The notes below the pieces were generated by a model. That model had not been told where the DNA came from. It made no database searches and worked only from the letters and a program-made list of their open reading frames with translations. A stretch of 64,000 nt of DNA from Miniphocaeibacter massiliensis (GTDB lineage: Bacteria > Bacillota > Clostridia > Tissierellales > Peptoniphilaceae), in NCBI RefSeq assembly GCF_900232905.1, contig NZ_OCTQ01000002.1, forward strand, positions 1 through 64,000. The letters are read 5' to 3'. The number at the start of each line of letters is the position of its first letter. Positions within the stretch are counted from its first letter, which is position 1. The position numbers and the translations under genes were made by a program. Positions 26,540-36,185 of the stretch are shown in pieces.

Positions 26540-28462
26540 ATGAAGTTAAAAATTTTCTTTATATCTATTTTTTTATTATTTTCTATCAATTCCGTTTCTT
26601 TAGCAAATTATGTTAAAAATGATAATACGATTAATATATTATTCACTCATGATATGCATGATCACATTGAAGGATATAATATACAAAAAGATGAAAATTT
26701 AATAAATATAGGTGGATATGAAAGACTTAATAATAAAATACAAGAATATTTAAAAAAAGATAAAGATTCTCTTGTTTTAGATGCTGGTGACTATTCTATG
26801 GGAACTTTATTTCAAACTATTTACCAAGCTGAAAATCCCAGCCTAAGGTTAATGGGAAAAATGGGTTACCATGCAACAACTATTGGGAATCACGAATTCG
26901 ATTATAGAACTAAAGGTCTAACAGAAAGCTTATATGCCGCTAAAAATAGTAATGACAAACTGCCTGAAATTTTAGTATCAAATATAGATTTTAAAAATTA
27001 TGAAAATGTAAATAAAAAAGATGTTAATGACTTAAAAAAATCTTTCGATAACTATGGTGTTAAAGAATATAAAGTTTTTAATAAAAAAGGCTATAAAATT
27101 GGTATTTTTGGATTAATGGGATATGAATCTATCTCTAATTCACCAATGGCTGGTGTGAATTTCGAAGACCCTATAGATTCAGCTAAAAGAATAGTAAAAA
27201 AATTAAAGGAAAAAGAAAAAGTAGATTTAATAATTTGTCTTTCACATTCTGGAACATGGGATGATAAAAGTAAATCTGAAGATGAATTAATGGCTAAAGA
27301 AGTAAAAGACATAGATCTTATCATTAGTGGACACACTCACACGACTTTAAATAAACCTATTATAATTGGAAAAACTATCATTGCTTCTAGTGGGTCATAT
27401 TCTGAAAACTTAGGTATTATTGAATTAAAAAATGATTCTACAAAATGGAATGTAGAAAATTATTCCATATATCCCCTAACTAATAATGTAGATGAAGAAG
27501 TTTTAAAACCAAAAATAAATTATTTTAAAGAAAAAGTGCAAAAAGAATATTTAGATAATTTCAATCTAAAGTTTAATCAAATTTTAGCAAATAGTAAGTA
27601 CAATTTTACGCCTATTAATATTCTGGAAAATGAGCATAGAGAAGATGCGCTACCAAACCTTATTACAGATTCTTATATTGAGGCTGTTAAAAATATAGAA
27701 GGTGAAAATTATGAAAAAATAACAGCAGCTATTGTTCCAAATGGTACTATTCGAAGTACTATCAATAAGGGAGAAATATCTGTTTCAGATATATTTAACA
27801 TTAGCTCTTTAGGGATTGGACCAGACGAAATACCTGGGTATCCTTTAATTTCAGTATATTTAACTGGGAAAGAGCTAAAAACTGCTGCTGAAGTCGATGC
27901 ATCCATTCAACCTATGATGAGTGTAGCTCAGTTATATTTTTCTGGAGCAAATTATACATTTAACCCAAACAGATTAATATTTAATAAAGTAACTGACTTT
28001 TATATTCTTGATGAAAATGGAGAACGAACAGAGGTAAATGACAACGAACTCTATAGAGTTGTAACTGGACTTTATACCGCTCAAATGCTGTCCATAGTAA
28101 AAGATGAATCATTTGGTCTAATGTCTATTGTACCTAAAGACTCTAGTGGAAATGAGATAAAAAATTTTGAAAAACATATTATCTACGACGGAGAAAAAGA
28201 ATTAAAAGAATGGTACGCTTTAGCAAAATATATTGAATCGTTTGAAAAAGAAAACGGTATTTCTCAGATACCTGAAAAATATTCTAAACTTGAAAATAGA
28301 AAAGTTGTTAATAATGATAATAGTATATCTGCTATATTGTCTAAACCAAATAATATAGCAAAAACTCTGTACTCTATTATTATAATAGTTTTAATACTAC
28401 TTGTACTTATAGTAAGAATATTTTTAAAAAAATTGAAAAATAGCAAAATAAAAAAAGCTTAG
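26540..28462 (+). CDS. Secreted, membrane-anchored 5'-nucleotidase/metallophosphoesterase
   Basis: A 640-residue exported enzyme of the UshA/YfkN type. Signal peptide 1-23 (ISIFLLFSINSVSLA); N-terminal metallophosphatase domain with FTHDMHDH, LDAGDYSMGT, GNHEFDY, SHSGTWDD and GHTHT; C-terminal 5'-nucleotidase substrate-binding domain (about 360-570; VPNGTIRSTINKGEISVSD). It should hydrolyse nucleotides outside the cell for nucleoside uptake. A C-terminal helix (about 613-631) and basic tail anchor it in the membrane; there is no LPXTG. GGAGG precedes the ATG. Confidence 0.92.
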   Translation: MKLKIFFISIFLLFSINSVSLANYVKNDNTINILFTHDMHDHIEGYNIQKDENLINIGGYERLNNKIQEYLKKDKDSLVLDAGDYSMGTLFQTIYQAENPSLRLMGKMGYHATTIGNHEFDYRTKGLTESLYAAKNSNDKLPEILVSNIDFKNYENVNKKDVNDLKKSFDNYGVKEYKVFNKKGYKIGIFGLMGYESISNSPMAGVNFEDPIDSAKRIVKKLKEKEKVDLIICLSHSGTWDDKSKSEDELMAKEVKDIDLIISGHTHTTLNKPIIIGKTIIASSGSYSENLGIIELKNDSTKWNVENYSIYPLTNNVDEEVLKPKINYFKEKVQKEYLDNFNLKFNQILANSKYNFTPINILENEHREDALPNLITDSYIEAVKNIEGENYEKITAAIVPNGTIRSTINKGEISVSDIFNISSLGIGPDEIPGYPLISVYLTGKELKTAAEVDASIQPMMSVAQLYFSGANYTFNPNRLIFNKVTDFYILDENGERTEVNDNELYRVVTGLYTAQMLSIVKDESFGLMSIVPKDSSGNEIKNFEKHIIYDGEKELKEWYALAKYIESFEKENGISQIPEKYSKLENRKVVNNDNSISAILSKPNNIAKTLYSIIIIVLILLVLIVRIFLKKLKNSKIKKA

Positions 28463-28480
28463 TTGCAACTAAGCTTTTTT
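28451..28480. terminator. Bidirectional terminator between nucleotidase and rpiB
   Basis: A perfect 30-bp palindrome made of AAAAAAGCTTAGTTG and its complement, with A and T runs at both ends, lies between two convergent stop codons. Confidence 0.93.
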
Positions 28481-28918
28481 CTTATTTTCATAATCTGAAA
28501 TAATATTTATTCTTTTAAGATGTCTATCTCCTTGAAATTCTGCATTTATCCATTCTTTTACAATCATTTTTGCAACTTCAGTCCCTACAACTCTAGCTCC
28601 TAATGCTAGTATATTTGCATTATTGTGCTCTTTTGCCATCTTTGCAGAAAAAACTTCATTTGCGCAAGCACATCTTATACCTTTTACTTTATTTGCAGCA
28701 ATTGATATGCCAATCCCTGTCCCACAAATTAAAATTCCACTATCGTATTCTCCATTGGCAACAGCTTCTGCTACTTTAATTCCATAATCTGGATAATCTG
28801 CTTTCTCACCTACTGGAACTCCCAAATCTACTATTTCATGTCCTAGACTTTTAACATATTCTATTATTATTGGTTTTAATTCCGTCCCACCATGATCACT
28901 ACCTATTGCTAATTTCAT
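28469..28918 (-). CDS. rpiB: Ribose 5-phosphate isomerase B
   Basis: A 149-residue RpiB/LacA-LacB family isomerase converting ribose 5-phosphate and ribulose 5-phosphate. N-terminal GSDHGG with the active-site Asp, the ICGTGIGISIAANK loop with the catalytic Cys, and RHLKRINII near the end. The ATG at 28918 has GGAGG 5 bases upstream; the ORF opens at a TTG within that site. Last gene of dnaE-pfkA-pyk-rpiB. Confidence 0.95.
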   Translation of the reverse strand: MKLAIGSDHGGTELKPIIIEYVKSLGHEIVDLGVPVGEKADYPDYGIKVAEAVANGEYDSGILICGTGIGISIAANKVKGIRCACANEVFSAKMAKEHNNANILALGARVVGTEVAKMIVKEWINAEFQGDRHLKRINIISDYENKKKA

Positions 28919-28938
28919 ACTTTCCTCCAATAAAACAA

Positions 28939-30693
28939 TTATAATACTCTTGCTGAACCATTATATACTAATCCGGAAATTGGATCTACTGTTATTATTT
29001 GCCCATCATTTAATTTCATCATTGCACCTTCAGTTCCAACTAATGTTGTCTTTTTGAAGTGTAGTGCTACAATTGCAGCATGAGAAGTTAGACCTCCTTC
29101 TTCTACTACTATTGCTCCTGCTTTTTCAACATATTCTATTATATCTTTATCCGTGCAACTTGAAACTAGTATATCGCCTTCAGTAAACTTATCTTTTAAT
29201 TCTTCAGGTGTATTTCCCTTTACCACTTTTCCTGTAACAGATTCTTTTCCTATTCCTTGACCTTTTAATAGAATTTCTCCAACAGTATGAACCTTTATTA
29301 AATTAGTAGTTCCTCCTACCCCTACTGGTACTCCTGCTGTTATAACTATTAAATCTCCTTCTTTCACAAATCCTTTATCCATTGCAGACATTATAGATCT
29401 ATCTATAACCTCATCTGTTCCTGCACATGTTGCAGATTGCACAGGATATACTCCCCAAGTTAGTGCTAATCTTCTAAGAACTTCTTTATTAAAAGTTGTT
29501 GCAACTATTGGTACTAATGGTCTTATTCTAGATACTGCTTTTGGAGTTGAACCAGATGTTGTAGCTGTTATTATTGCTGTGGCTCCTAATTGAACTGACA
29601 AAGCTCTAGTCGATCTGCTAATTGCATTTGTAGTAGATGTATCCATCCACGTTGTTCTATAATTAGATGATTCTATAAATTCTTGAGATTTTTCCGTAGA
29701 ATCAGCTATCTCACTCATTACCTTTACTGCCTCTATTGGATAATTTCCCGCTGCTGTTTCTCCAGATAACATTATTGCATCTGTGCCATCTAATATTGCA
29801 TTTGCAACATCTGTTACTTCTGCTCTTGTAGGTCTTGGGTTTCTTATCATAGAGTCTAACATTTGTGTAGCTGTTATAACTGGTTTCCCTGCAAAACTTG
29901 TTTTCTTTATTATTTCTTTTTGAACTATTGGCATAATCTCTGTTTTTATTTCTACACCTAAGTCTCCTCTAGCTACCATTATCCCATCAGATGCCTCTAT
30001 TATTTCATCTAAATTATCTACTCCTTCTTGAGATTCAATTTTAGAAATTATTTGTATATGAGAACCACCATTATCTTCCAATATCTTTCTTATATCCAAA
30101 ACATCTTGTGCTTTTCTTATAAAACTTGCAGCTATAAAATCAAGACCTTGTTCAATCGCAAAAATCAAATCAGATTTATCTTTTTCAGTAATTGCTGGTA
30201 AATTTATAGTAGTATTCGGTATATTTACTCCTTTTCTACTTTTTAAAATACCATGATTCTGTACTTCTGTTATTACATCAGTATCTGTAATGTCAATGAT
30301 TTTTAAATCTACTAATCCATCATCTACTAATATATGACCGCCTACCTTAACGTCTTTTGGCAAGTCTTTATATGAAACTGAAACTATTTCTTTGGTACCT
30401 TCAATATCCCTAGTTGTTAAAATAAATTTATCGCCTATTGCTAACTGAACTTGAGGTACACTAAAGTCTCCTAACCTTATTTCAGGTCCTTTAGTATCTA
30501 ACATTATCGCTATAGGTAAGCCTAATTCCTCTCTAGCTTCTTTTATATTATTTATTCTAATTAAATGTTCCTCATGATCTCCATGAGAAAAATTTAATCT
30601 ACAAACATTCATTCCTAATTTCATTATTTCTTTCAGAGTTTCCTTATCCTCTGAGGCTGGTCCTATAGTACATACAACTTTCGTCTTTTTCAT
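28939..30693 (-). CDS. pyk: Pyruvate kinase with C-terminal PEP-utiliser-like domain
   Basis: A 584-residue glycolytic enzyme making pyruvate and ATP from phosphoenolpyruvate and ADP. The catalytic barrel has NFSHGDHEEH, the catalytic Lys/Glu region IISKIES, MVARGDLGVE and TDAIMLSGETAAG. After the allosteric domain (about 355-475) comes an extra domain (about 480-584) like the PEP-synthase phosphohistidine domain, with GGLTSHAAI, as in Bacillus-type enzymes. The ATG at 30693 has AGGAG 7 bases upstream. Between pfkA and rpiB. Confidence 0.96.
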   Translation of the reverse strand: MKKTKVVCTIGPASEDKETLKEIMKLGMNVCRLNFSHGDHEEHLIRINNIKEAREELGLPIAIMLDTKGPEIRLGDFSVPQVQLAIGDKFILTTRDIEGTKEIVSVSYKDLPKDVKVGGHILVDDGLVDLKIIDITDTDVITEVQNHGILKSRKGVNIPNTTINLPAITEKDKSDLIFAIEQGLDFIAASFIRKAQDVLDIRKILEDNGGSHIQIISKIESQEGVDNLDEIIEASDGIMVARGDLGVEIKTEIMPIVQKEIIKKTSFAGKPVITATQMLDSMIRNPRPTRAEVTDVANAILDGTDAIMLSGETAAGNYPIEAVKVMSEIADSTEKSQEFIESSNYRTTWMDTSTTNAISRSTRALSVQLGATAIITATTSGSTPKAVSRIRPLVPIVATTFNKEVLRRLALTWGVYPVQSATCAGTDEVIDRSIMSAMDKGFVKEGDLIVITAGVPVGVGGTTNLIKVHTVGEILLKGQGIGKESVTGKVVKGNTPEELKDKFTEGDILVSSCTDKDIIEYVEKAGAIVVEEGGLTSHAAIVALHFKKTTLVGTEGAMMKLNDGQIITVDPISGLVYNGSARVL

Positions 30694-30707
30694 AAACATT
30701 CTCCTAT

Positions 30708-31667
30708 CTAAATGGATATTTCTCCTGAAATTTCATACAACTCTTCATTTAAAACTCTTTCTTTGGAAACAGCTTCCTCTATAGATACTGAAACTATTTT
30801 CCCACCAACAGTACCTAAGGCTAAATTCGACCTGCCTTCTATAAGTAACTTAACAGCTTTACTTCCCATTTCTGTGGCTAAAAGTCTATCATAGGGACAA
30901 GGACTTCCCCCTCTTTGAATATGTCCTAGTATAGTTACTTTAGTATCTACTCCTGTTATTTCCTTTATTTGTTCTTTTATTTCATAAGGTTTGCCTACAC
31001 CTTCAGCTAAAACAATTATATGGTGTAGTTTCCCCCTTTTTCGCCCTCTTTTAATTTTATTTGTAATCATTTCTATATCAAGTTCTTTTTCAGGAATAAT
31101 AATACTCTCTGCTCCACTTGCTACTCCAGAAAAAAGTGCTATGTCCCCACAATGCCTTCCCATTACTTCAACTATATTTGCCCTTCCATGAGATGATGAT
31201 GTATCTCTTAATTTACTTATTGCATCTGAAGCTGTTTCTACAGCTGTATAAAAACCTATTGTAAAGTCTGTATATCCCATGTCATTATCTATAGTACATG
31301 GAATCCCTATTGTTTTTATTCCCATATTACTTAATTTTTCAGCACCTTTAAATGATCCATCTCCTCCTAATACTACTAATCCATCTATACCAAAGTCTTT
31401 TAAAATATTAAATCCCTTTTCTTGCCCTTTTTTAGTCTTAAATTCCTCACTTCGTGCAGAACCCAACATAGTTCCACCCCTTTGAATGATATCAGCAACT
31501 GAAGAAACATTCATTTCATAAATATTTCCATTTATCAGTCCATCATATCCAGATCTAATCCCCATTACTCTTATACCATTGAATATTGCAGTCCTAGCTA
31601 TTGCTCTAATTGCAGCATTCATTCCCGGTGCATCTCCTCCACTGGTTAGCATTCCAATTGTATTCAT
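30708..31667 (-). CDS. pfkA: ATP-dependent 6-phosphofructokinase
   Basis: A 319-residue glycolytic enzyme. ATP-binding GGDAPGMNAA and LGGDGS, the catalytic Asp in PCTIDNDM, and the substrate segment EVMGRHCGDIAL are in place. Length is normal for the bacterial allosteric tetramer. In the widespread dnaE-pfkA-pyk order; AAGAGGTG precedes the ATG. Confidence 0.97.
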   Translation of the reverse strand: MNTIGMLTSGGDAPGMNAAIRAIARTAIFNGIRVMGIRSGYDGLINGNIYEMNVSSVADIIQRGGTMLGSARSEEFKTKKGQEKGFNILKDFGIDGLVVLGGDGSFKGAEKLSNMGIKTIGIPCTIDNDMGYTDFTIGFYTAVETASDAISKLRDTSSSHGRANIVEVMGRHCGDIALFSGVASGAESIIIPEKELDIEMITNKIKRGRKRGKLHHIIVLAEGVGKPYEIKEQIKEITGVDTKVTILGHIQRGGSPCPYDRLLATEMGSKAVKLLIEGRSNLALGTVGGKIVSVSIEEAVSKERVLNEELYEISGEISI

Positions 31668-31678
31668 TAAAACACCTC

Positions 31679-34600
31679 TTAAACTATTTTTATATTTCCA
31701 AGTCCAACATATTTTTCTAATTCTGACAATATTGATTTATTATTTACATCTACACAATATTTATCTGAAAGTTTATATGCTTTTTTGCTTTCTTCAAAAT
31801 ATATATTAACTATATCTCTGCCTTGTGTTCTTTCTAAAATAGACTTAATATCATCTACTAGTTTTTCATCAAATTCCTTAGGAATTTTTATAAATAGCTT
31901 CTTACTAGTATTTTCAAGATTATTTACAAGACCTTCAACTCCCTTAATACTACTAACTATTATATTAGCTCCATCTCTCTCGCTTATATTAAGTATTCCC
32001 TTCACCATAAGTACATTATCTTCTTCTACTATATTTGAATATCTTTCATACATATTTGGAAATACTGTTAATTCTATTGACCCGAATAAATCCTCAAATT
32101 TCACAAATTCCATTATCTTATTATTTTTAGTAAATTTCTTATTAACAGATTCAACTATTCCTACAATTGTTACACTTTTTTTATCCCACTTTTCCTCTAC
32201 TATTAACTGATCTCCCTTTAAATCCAAAGTGCTAAAATCAGAATATTTTTCTATTAAATCCTCATATGGTCTCATAGGATGATCTGATAAGTAAATGCCT
32301 AATACTTCCTTCTCTTGTTTTAATAAGTCTTTCTTCTCATATTCTTTTTTATAAGAAATTTCTGAATTTGTTTTAACATCATCATCTTCTTTAAATAAAT
32401 CAAATAAAGATGCTTGTCCTGGAATATTTTTCTTCTGTGCTGATTGAACTGAATCTATTACTGAAGAATATTCTACCATAAGTCCAGCTTTTGTTCCATC
32501 CATGGACGAAAAAGCTCCCGCTTTTATTAAACATTCAATGGCTCTTTTATTAATTGATAAAGGATTTTTCTTTACAATTCTTTCTACAAAGTCTCTAAAA
32601 TTTTCGAATTCTCCTTCTTCTTTTCTTGATTCAACTATTGTATTTATCAAAGCCTCTCCTACATTTTTCACAGCTGACAATCCAAATCTAATTTTTCCAT
32701 TTTGAACATCAAACTTTTTAAAACTGTAGTTTACATCCGGTTGTAAAATCTCTATATTCAATCTTCTACATTCTTGAATATACAATGCAACTTGTGAAGT
32801 ATTTCCCATAATTGAAGATAAAAGTGCCGCCATAAACTCAACAGGATAATAATGCTTTAACCAAGCAGTTCTCATTGCTACCAAAGAATAAGCTGCTGAA
32901 TGAGATTTGTTAAAAGCATACTTAGCAAAATCTATCATTAAATCATAAATTTTATTAGCTACATCTTCAGGCACGCCATTTTTAACAGCACCTTTAGTTA
33001 ATATATTCCCATTTTCCTCAATTTCACCATGAATGAATTTTTTTCTTTCAGCTTCCATTACATCCATTTTCTTTTTACCCATAGCTCTTCTTAAATTATC
33101 AGCAGCACCTAGACTATATCCTGCTAATTGCTGTACAATTTGCATAACCTGCTCTTGATAAACTATAGTACCATAAGTTACATTCAATATAGGTTCTAGT
33201 AATGGATGTAAATATCTTATTTCATCTATGTGATTTTTATTATAAATATATGTTGGTATTTCGTTCATTGGCCCTGGTCTAAAAAGTGAGTTTGCAGCAA
33301 CCAAATCATCAAATTTTGTAGGTTTTAATTCCCTTAAAAAAGCTCTCATACCTGCAGATTCAAATTGAAATATTCCAAGAGTTTCTGCTACTGTAAACAT
33401 CGCTAAAACTTCAGAATCATTTTCATCCATATCTTCAATAGAAATTTTCTTTTCATTATCTCTATTAACTAAATCTACGGCATCTTGAATTACTGTAAGA
33501 GTTCTAAGTCCTAAAAAATCCATTTTTAAAAGACCTAGTTCTTCAAGTTCTATCATATTGAATTGAGTAATAATAGAATCTTTGTTTCTTGCTAAAGGTA
33601 CATATTCTACAACTGGTTTTTTTGAAATAACAACTCCTGCTGCATGTGTAGAGGTATGTCTTGGCATACCTTCAACTGCATTAGCAATATCAATTAAATT
33701 TTTGACTTCTTCATCACTATCATATAATTGTTTAAACTCTGGACTCATATCTAGTGCTTTATCTATTGTCATGTTAAGCATCATTGGAACTTTTTTGGCA
33801 ACTTCATCAACGCGATTATATTCCATGTCTAAAACTCGTCCAACATCTCTAATTGCACCTCTAGCTGCCATCGTACCAAACGTCACTATTTGTGCAACTT
33901 TGTCTTCTCCATACTTGTCTATAACATAATCTATTACTTCTTCTCTTCTTTCATAACAAAAGTCTATATCTATATCTGGCATGGAAACTCTTTCAGGATT
34001 TAAAAATCTTTCAAAAAGTAAATCATATTTTAAAGGATCAATATCTGTAATTCCTAAAGCATAACTTACTATGCTACCAGCTGCAGATCCTCTTCCTGGA
34101 CCAACTGGAATATTCTTGCTCTTAGCAAATCTAATAAAATCTGAAACTATTAAAAAATAATCTACAAATCCCATATCCTCAATAGTTTTTAATTCAAATT
34201 CCAATCTAGATTTAATTTTTTCATTAACTTCATCATATCTATTTATAAGCCCTTTAGTAGAAATTTCTCGTAAATATTCCTTATTTGTATAACCCTTTGG
34301 TATTTCAAAATAAGGTAAATGAAGAGTTCCAAAATCTAATTCTACATTACATCTTTCAGCTATTTTATTTGTATTTTCAAGTGCTTCTTCATATCCTTCA
34401 AAAAGCTCATACATTTCACTTGCTGTTCTTAAATAGAACTCTCCTGGAGCGTAATGCATTCCACCTTCATTTTTTTCTTGAATCGTTTTTCCTAGCTGAA
34501 TACATAATAAAATATCATGTATCCTCCAGTCGTCTTTTTTTATATAATGAATATCATTGGTAGCAACCATAGGTATTCCTGTTTCTTTAGACAACTTTGG

Positions 34601-35170
34601 CATTTTTTCTAAAATTATTTTATCTTGTTCCATACCATGATTTTGTAATTCTAAGAAAAAATTACCTTTCCCAAAAATATCTTCTAACTCCAAAGCGATT
34701 TTTTTCGCCTTATCATAGTCATCATATACTAAATTTTCTGAAACTTCGCCCTTTAAACAGGCACTTAAAGCAATAATACCTTCACTATATTGTCTTAAAA
34801 TATCTTTATCTACCCTCGGTTTATAATAAAAACCATTAATATATCCTAATGATACTATTTCCATTAGATTTTTATATCCTACTTGGTTTTCTGCAAATAG
34901 GATTAAATGGTTATATCTTTTATTTGCATTTGTTTTTTCTAAATACGAATTGTTAACAGTATATATTTCACAACCAATTATTGGTTTAATTCCTCTTTTT
35001 TTAGCTTCTTTATAAAATTGAACTACTCCAAACATTGACCCATGATCTGTAATTGCCATTGATTTCATATTCAATTCTTTTGCATAGTCTAAAAGTTTTT
35101 TTATTGGACTAAATCCATCTAACAAACTATATTCTGTATGAACGTGTAAATGTGTAAATTCTCTATTCAT
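31679..35170 (-). CDS. dnaE: DNA polymerase III alpha subunit (DnaE)
   Basis: A 1163-residue replicative polymerase of the DnaE1 type. N-terminal PHP domain (HLHVHTEYSLLDG, DHGSMFG), C-family polymerase domain with catalytic aspartates in MPDIDIDFCYERREEVIDY and FLGLRTL, helix-hairpin-helix, and a C-terminal OB fold (about 985-1060). In Bacillota this polymerase extends primers beside PolC. First gene of the glycolytic operon; GAGAGG precedes the ATG. It faces the padR operon across 132 bp. Confidence 0.97.
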   Translation of the reverse strand: MNREFTHLHVHTEYSLLDGFSPIKKLLDYAKELNMKSMAITDHGSMFGVVQFYKEAKKRGIKPIIGCEIYTVNNSYLEKTNANKRYNHLILFAENQVGYKNLMEIVSLGYINGFYYKPRVDKDILRQYSEGIIALSACLKGEVSENLVYDDYDKAKKIALELEDIFGKGNFFLELQNHGMEQDKIILEKMPKLSKETGIPMVATNDIHYIKKDDWRIHDILLCIQLGKTIQEKNEGGMHYAPGEFYLRTASEMYELFEGYEEALENTNKIAERCNVELDFGTLHLPYFEIPKGYTNKEYLREISTKGLINRYDEVNEKIKSRLEFELKTIEDMGFVDYFLIVSDFIRFAKSKNIPVGPGRGSAAGSIVSYALGITDIDPLKYDLLFERFLNPERVSMPDIDIDFCYERREEVIDYVIDKYGEDKVAQIVTFGTMAARGAIRDVGRVLDMEYNRVDEVAKKVPMMLNMTIDKALDMSPEFKQLYDSDEEVKNLIDIANAVEGMPRHTSTHAAGVVISKKPVVEYVPLARNKDSIITQFNMIELEELGLLKMDFLGLRTLTVIQDAVDLVNRDNEKKISIEDMDENDSEVLAMFTVAETLGIFQFESAGMRAFLRELKPTKFDDLVAANSLFRPGPMNEIPTYIYNKNHIDEIRYLHPLLEPILNVTYGTIVYQEQVMQIVQQLAGYSLGAADNLRRAMGKKKMDVMEAERKKFIHGEIEENGNILTKGAVKNGVPEDVANKIYDLMIDFAKYAFNKSHSAAYSLVAMRTAWLKHYYPVEFMAALLSSIMGNTSQVALYIQECRRLNIEILQPDVNYSFKKFDVQNGKIRFGLSAVKNVGEALINTIVESRKEEGEFENFRDFVERIVKKNPLSINKRAIECLIKAGAFSSMDGTKAGLMVEYSSVIDSVQSAQKKNIPGQASLFDLFKEDDDVKTNSEISYKKEYEKKDLLKQEKEVLGIYLSDHPMRPYEDLIEKYSDFSTLDLKGDQLIVEEKWDKKSVTIVGIVESVNKKFTKNNKIMEFVKFEDLFGSIELTVFPNMYERYSNIVEEDNVLMVKGILNISERDGANIIVSSIKGVEGLVNNLENTSKKLFIKIPKEFDEKLVDDIKSILERTQGRDIVNIYFEESKKAYKLSDKYCVDVNNKSILSELEKYVGLGNIKIV

Positions 35171-35248
35171 GATGTACCTCTCTAAACTAACATTTTACCA
35201 TATATTACTAGTTTAATAAATTATCCACTTTGCTTCAACCAATATGTA

Positions 35249-35277
35249 TTGACAACTAATATTATACTATGTATAAT
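35249..35277 (+). promoter_or_regulatory. padR operon promoter
   Basis: Consensus -35 TTGACA (35249-35254), 17-bp spacer, -10 TATAAT (35272-35277), about 25 bases before the padR start. Confidence 0.88.
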
Positions 35278-35280
35278 ATT
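35258..35280. promoter_or_regulatory. Palindromic operator over the padR -10 box
   Basis: Perfect 10-bp arms (AATATTATAC / GTATAATATT) around a 3-base centre TAT. The palindrome covers the spacer and the entire -10 box. PadR-family dimers bind such dyads at their own promoters, so this is the probable autoregulatory site. Confidence 0.72.
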
Positions 35281-35302
35281 ATTAAAGTTAAAGGAGGTTA
35301 TT

Positions 35303-35620
35303 ATGTTATTTCAATATGGAAATCAAGTTTTAGATTTCTGTGTTCTTGCTATACTTGATAATAATGATTCTTATGGGTATGAAATTACACAGAAAATTCT
35401 ACAAACAATAGATATATCTGAATCTACAATGTATCCTGTTCTTAGAAGATTAAAAAAATATAATCATCTTGAAACATATGATGTTCCCTATCAAGGTCGT
35501 AATCGTAGATATTATAGAATAACTGATAGTGGAAAAGAATTATTAAAGGAATACAAGGAAGATTGGAATGTATATAAATCAAAAATAGATTATATTATCG
35601 AGGAGGAAAACAATGAATAG
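35303..35620 (+). CDS. PadR family transcriptional regulator
   Basis: A 105-residue winged-helix repressor with the PadR signature (SYGYEITQKILQTIDISEST, YPVLRRLKK, GRNRRYYRITDSGKELL) and a short C-terminal dimer helix (PadR-s1 class). The start at 35303 has AAAGGAGG 6 bases upstream; the reading frame extends further back across the promoter but that part is not coding. It heads an operon with a HAAS-domain protein and a DUF4097 protein, a common trio answering envelope or drug stress. Confidence 0.93.
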   Translation: MLFQYGNQVLDFCVLAILDNNDSYGYEITQKILQTIDISESTMYPVLRRLKKYNHLETYDVPYQGRNRRYYRITDSGKELLKEYKEDWNVYKSKIDYIIEEENNE

Positions 35621-36185
35621 ACTTTCTTTCAAAATAGCTCTTGAAAATCGTCTAAGAGATGTATATGAAGAAGATAAAAAAGAAGCTTTAGAATATTATA
35701 ATGAGTTATTTGATGATATGGGATTATCTGACAATGATGAAATCCCTGAAGAATACCAAAATATAGAAAAAATAATAAAAGATATAAAAAAAGACGCTCG
35801 AATTAACAGAGTAATAGAACAATCAAAAAATGACAATAATCTTTTAAGAAATATTTTAATAATTATAGGTGCTATTTTTGCATCCATATTTGTTAGTCCA
35901 TTTGCTATAGGAATGCTGGGTTTAGTTCTCGGATTGTTTTTTGGATTCATCGGTCTTTTTATTGGGTTAATAGGTGGTACTATTGGCATAATCTTTGGAA
36001 TTGTTAATTATTCTATTTCATATAATACATTTCCTTTAGGAATGTTCGGATTGCTATTGATCTTAATAGGATTGACTATACTTTCATTTATTTTTGTAAA
36101 GTTTATAATTATTAAAATAAAAAATTTCGTTGTAAACAAATTAAATGAAAGAAAATCGAGAAAGGAAAATAAATATGAAAAATAA
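35613..36185 (+). CDS. HAAS/DUF1700 domain membrane protein
   Basis: A 190-residue protein. The N-terminal cytoplasmic HAAS domain (about 1-70; LENRLRDVYEEDKKEALEYY) is followed by two to three glycine-rich hydrophobic segments (about 82-175) and a basic tail. HAAS proteins are usual partners of PadR repressors and are thought to pass a signal to them. It overlaps padR by 8 bases and the next gene by 11. Confidence 0.85.
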   Translation: MNRLSFKIALENRLRDVYEEDKKEALEYYNELFDDMGLSDNDEIPEEYQNIEKIIKDIKKDARINRVIEQSKNDNNLLRNILIIIGAIFASIFVSPFAIGMLGLVLGLFFGFIGLFIGLIGGTIGIIFGIVNYSISYNTFPLGMFGLLLILIGLTILSFIFVKFIIIKIKNFVVNKLNERKSRKENKYEK

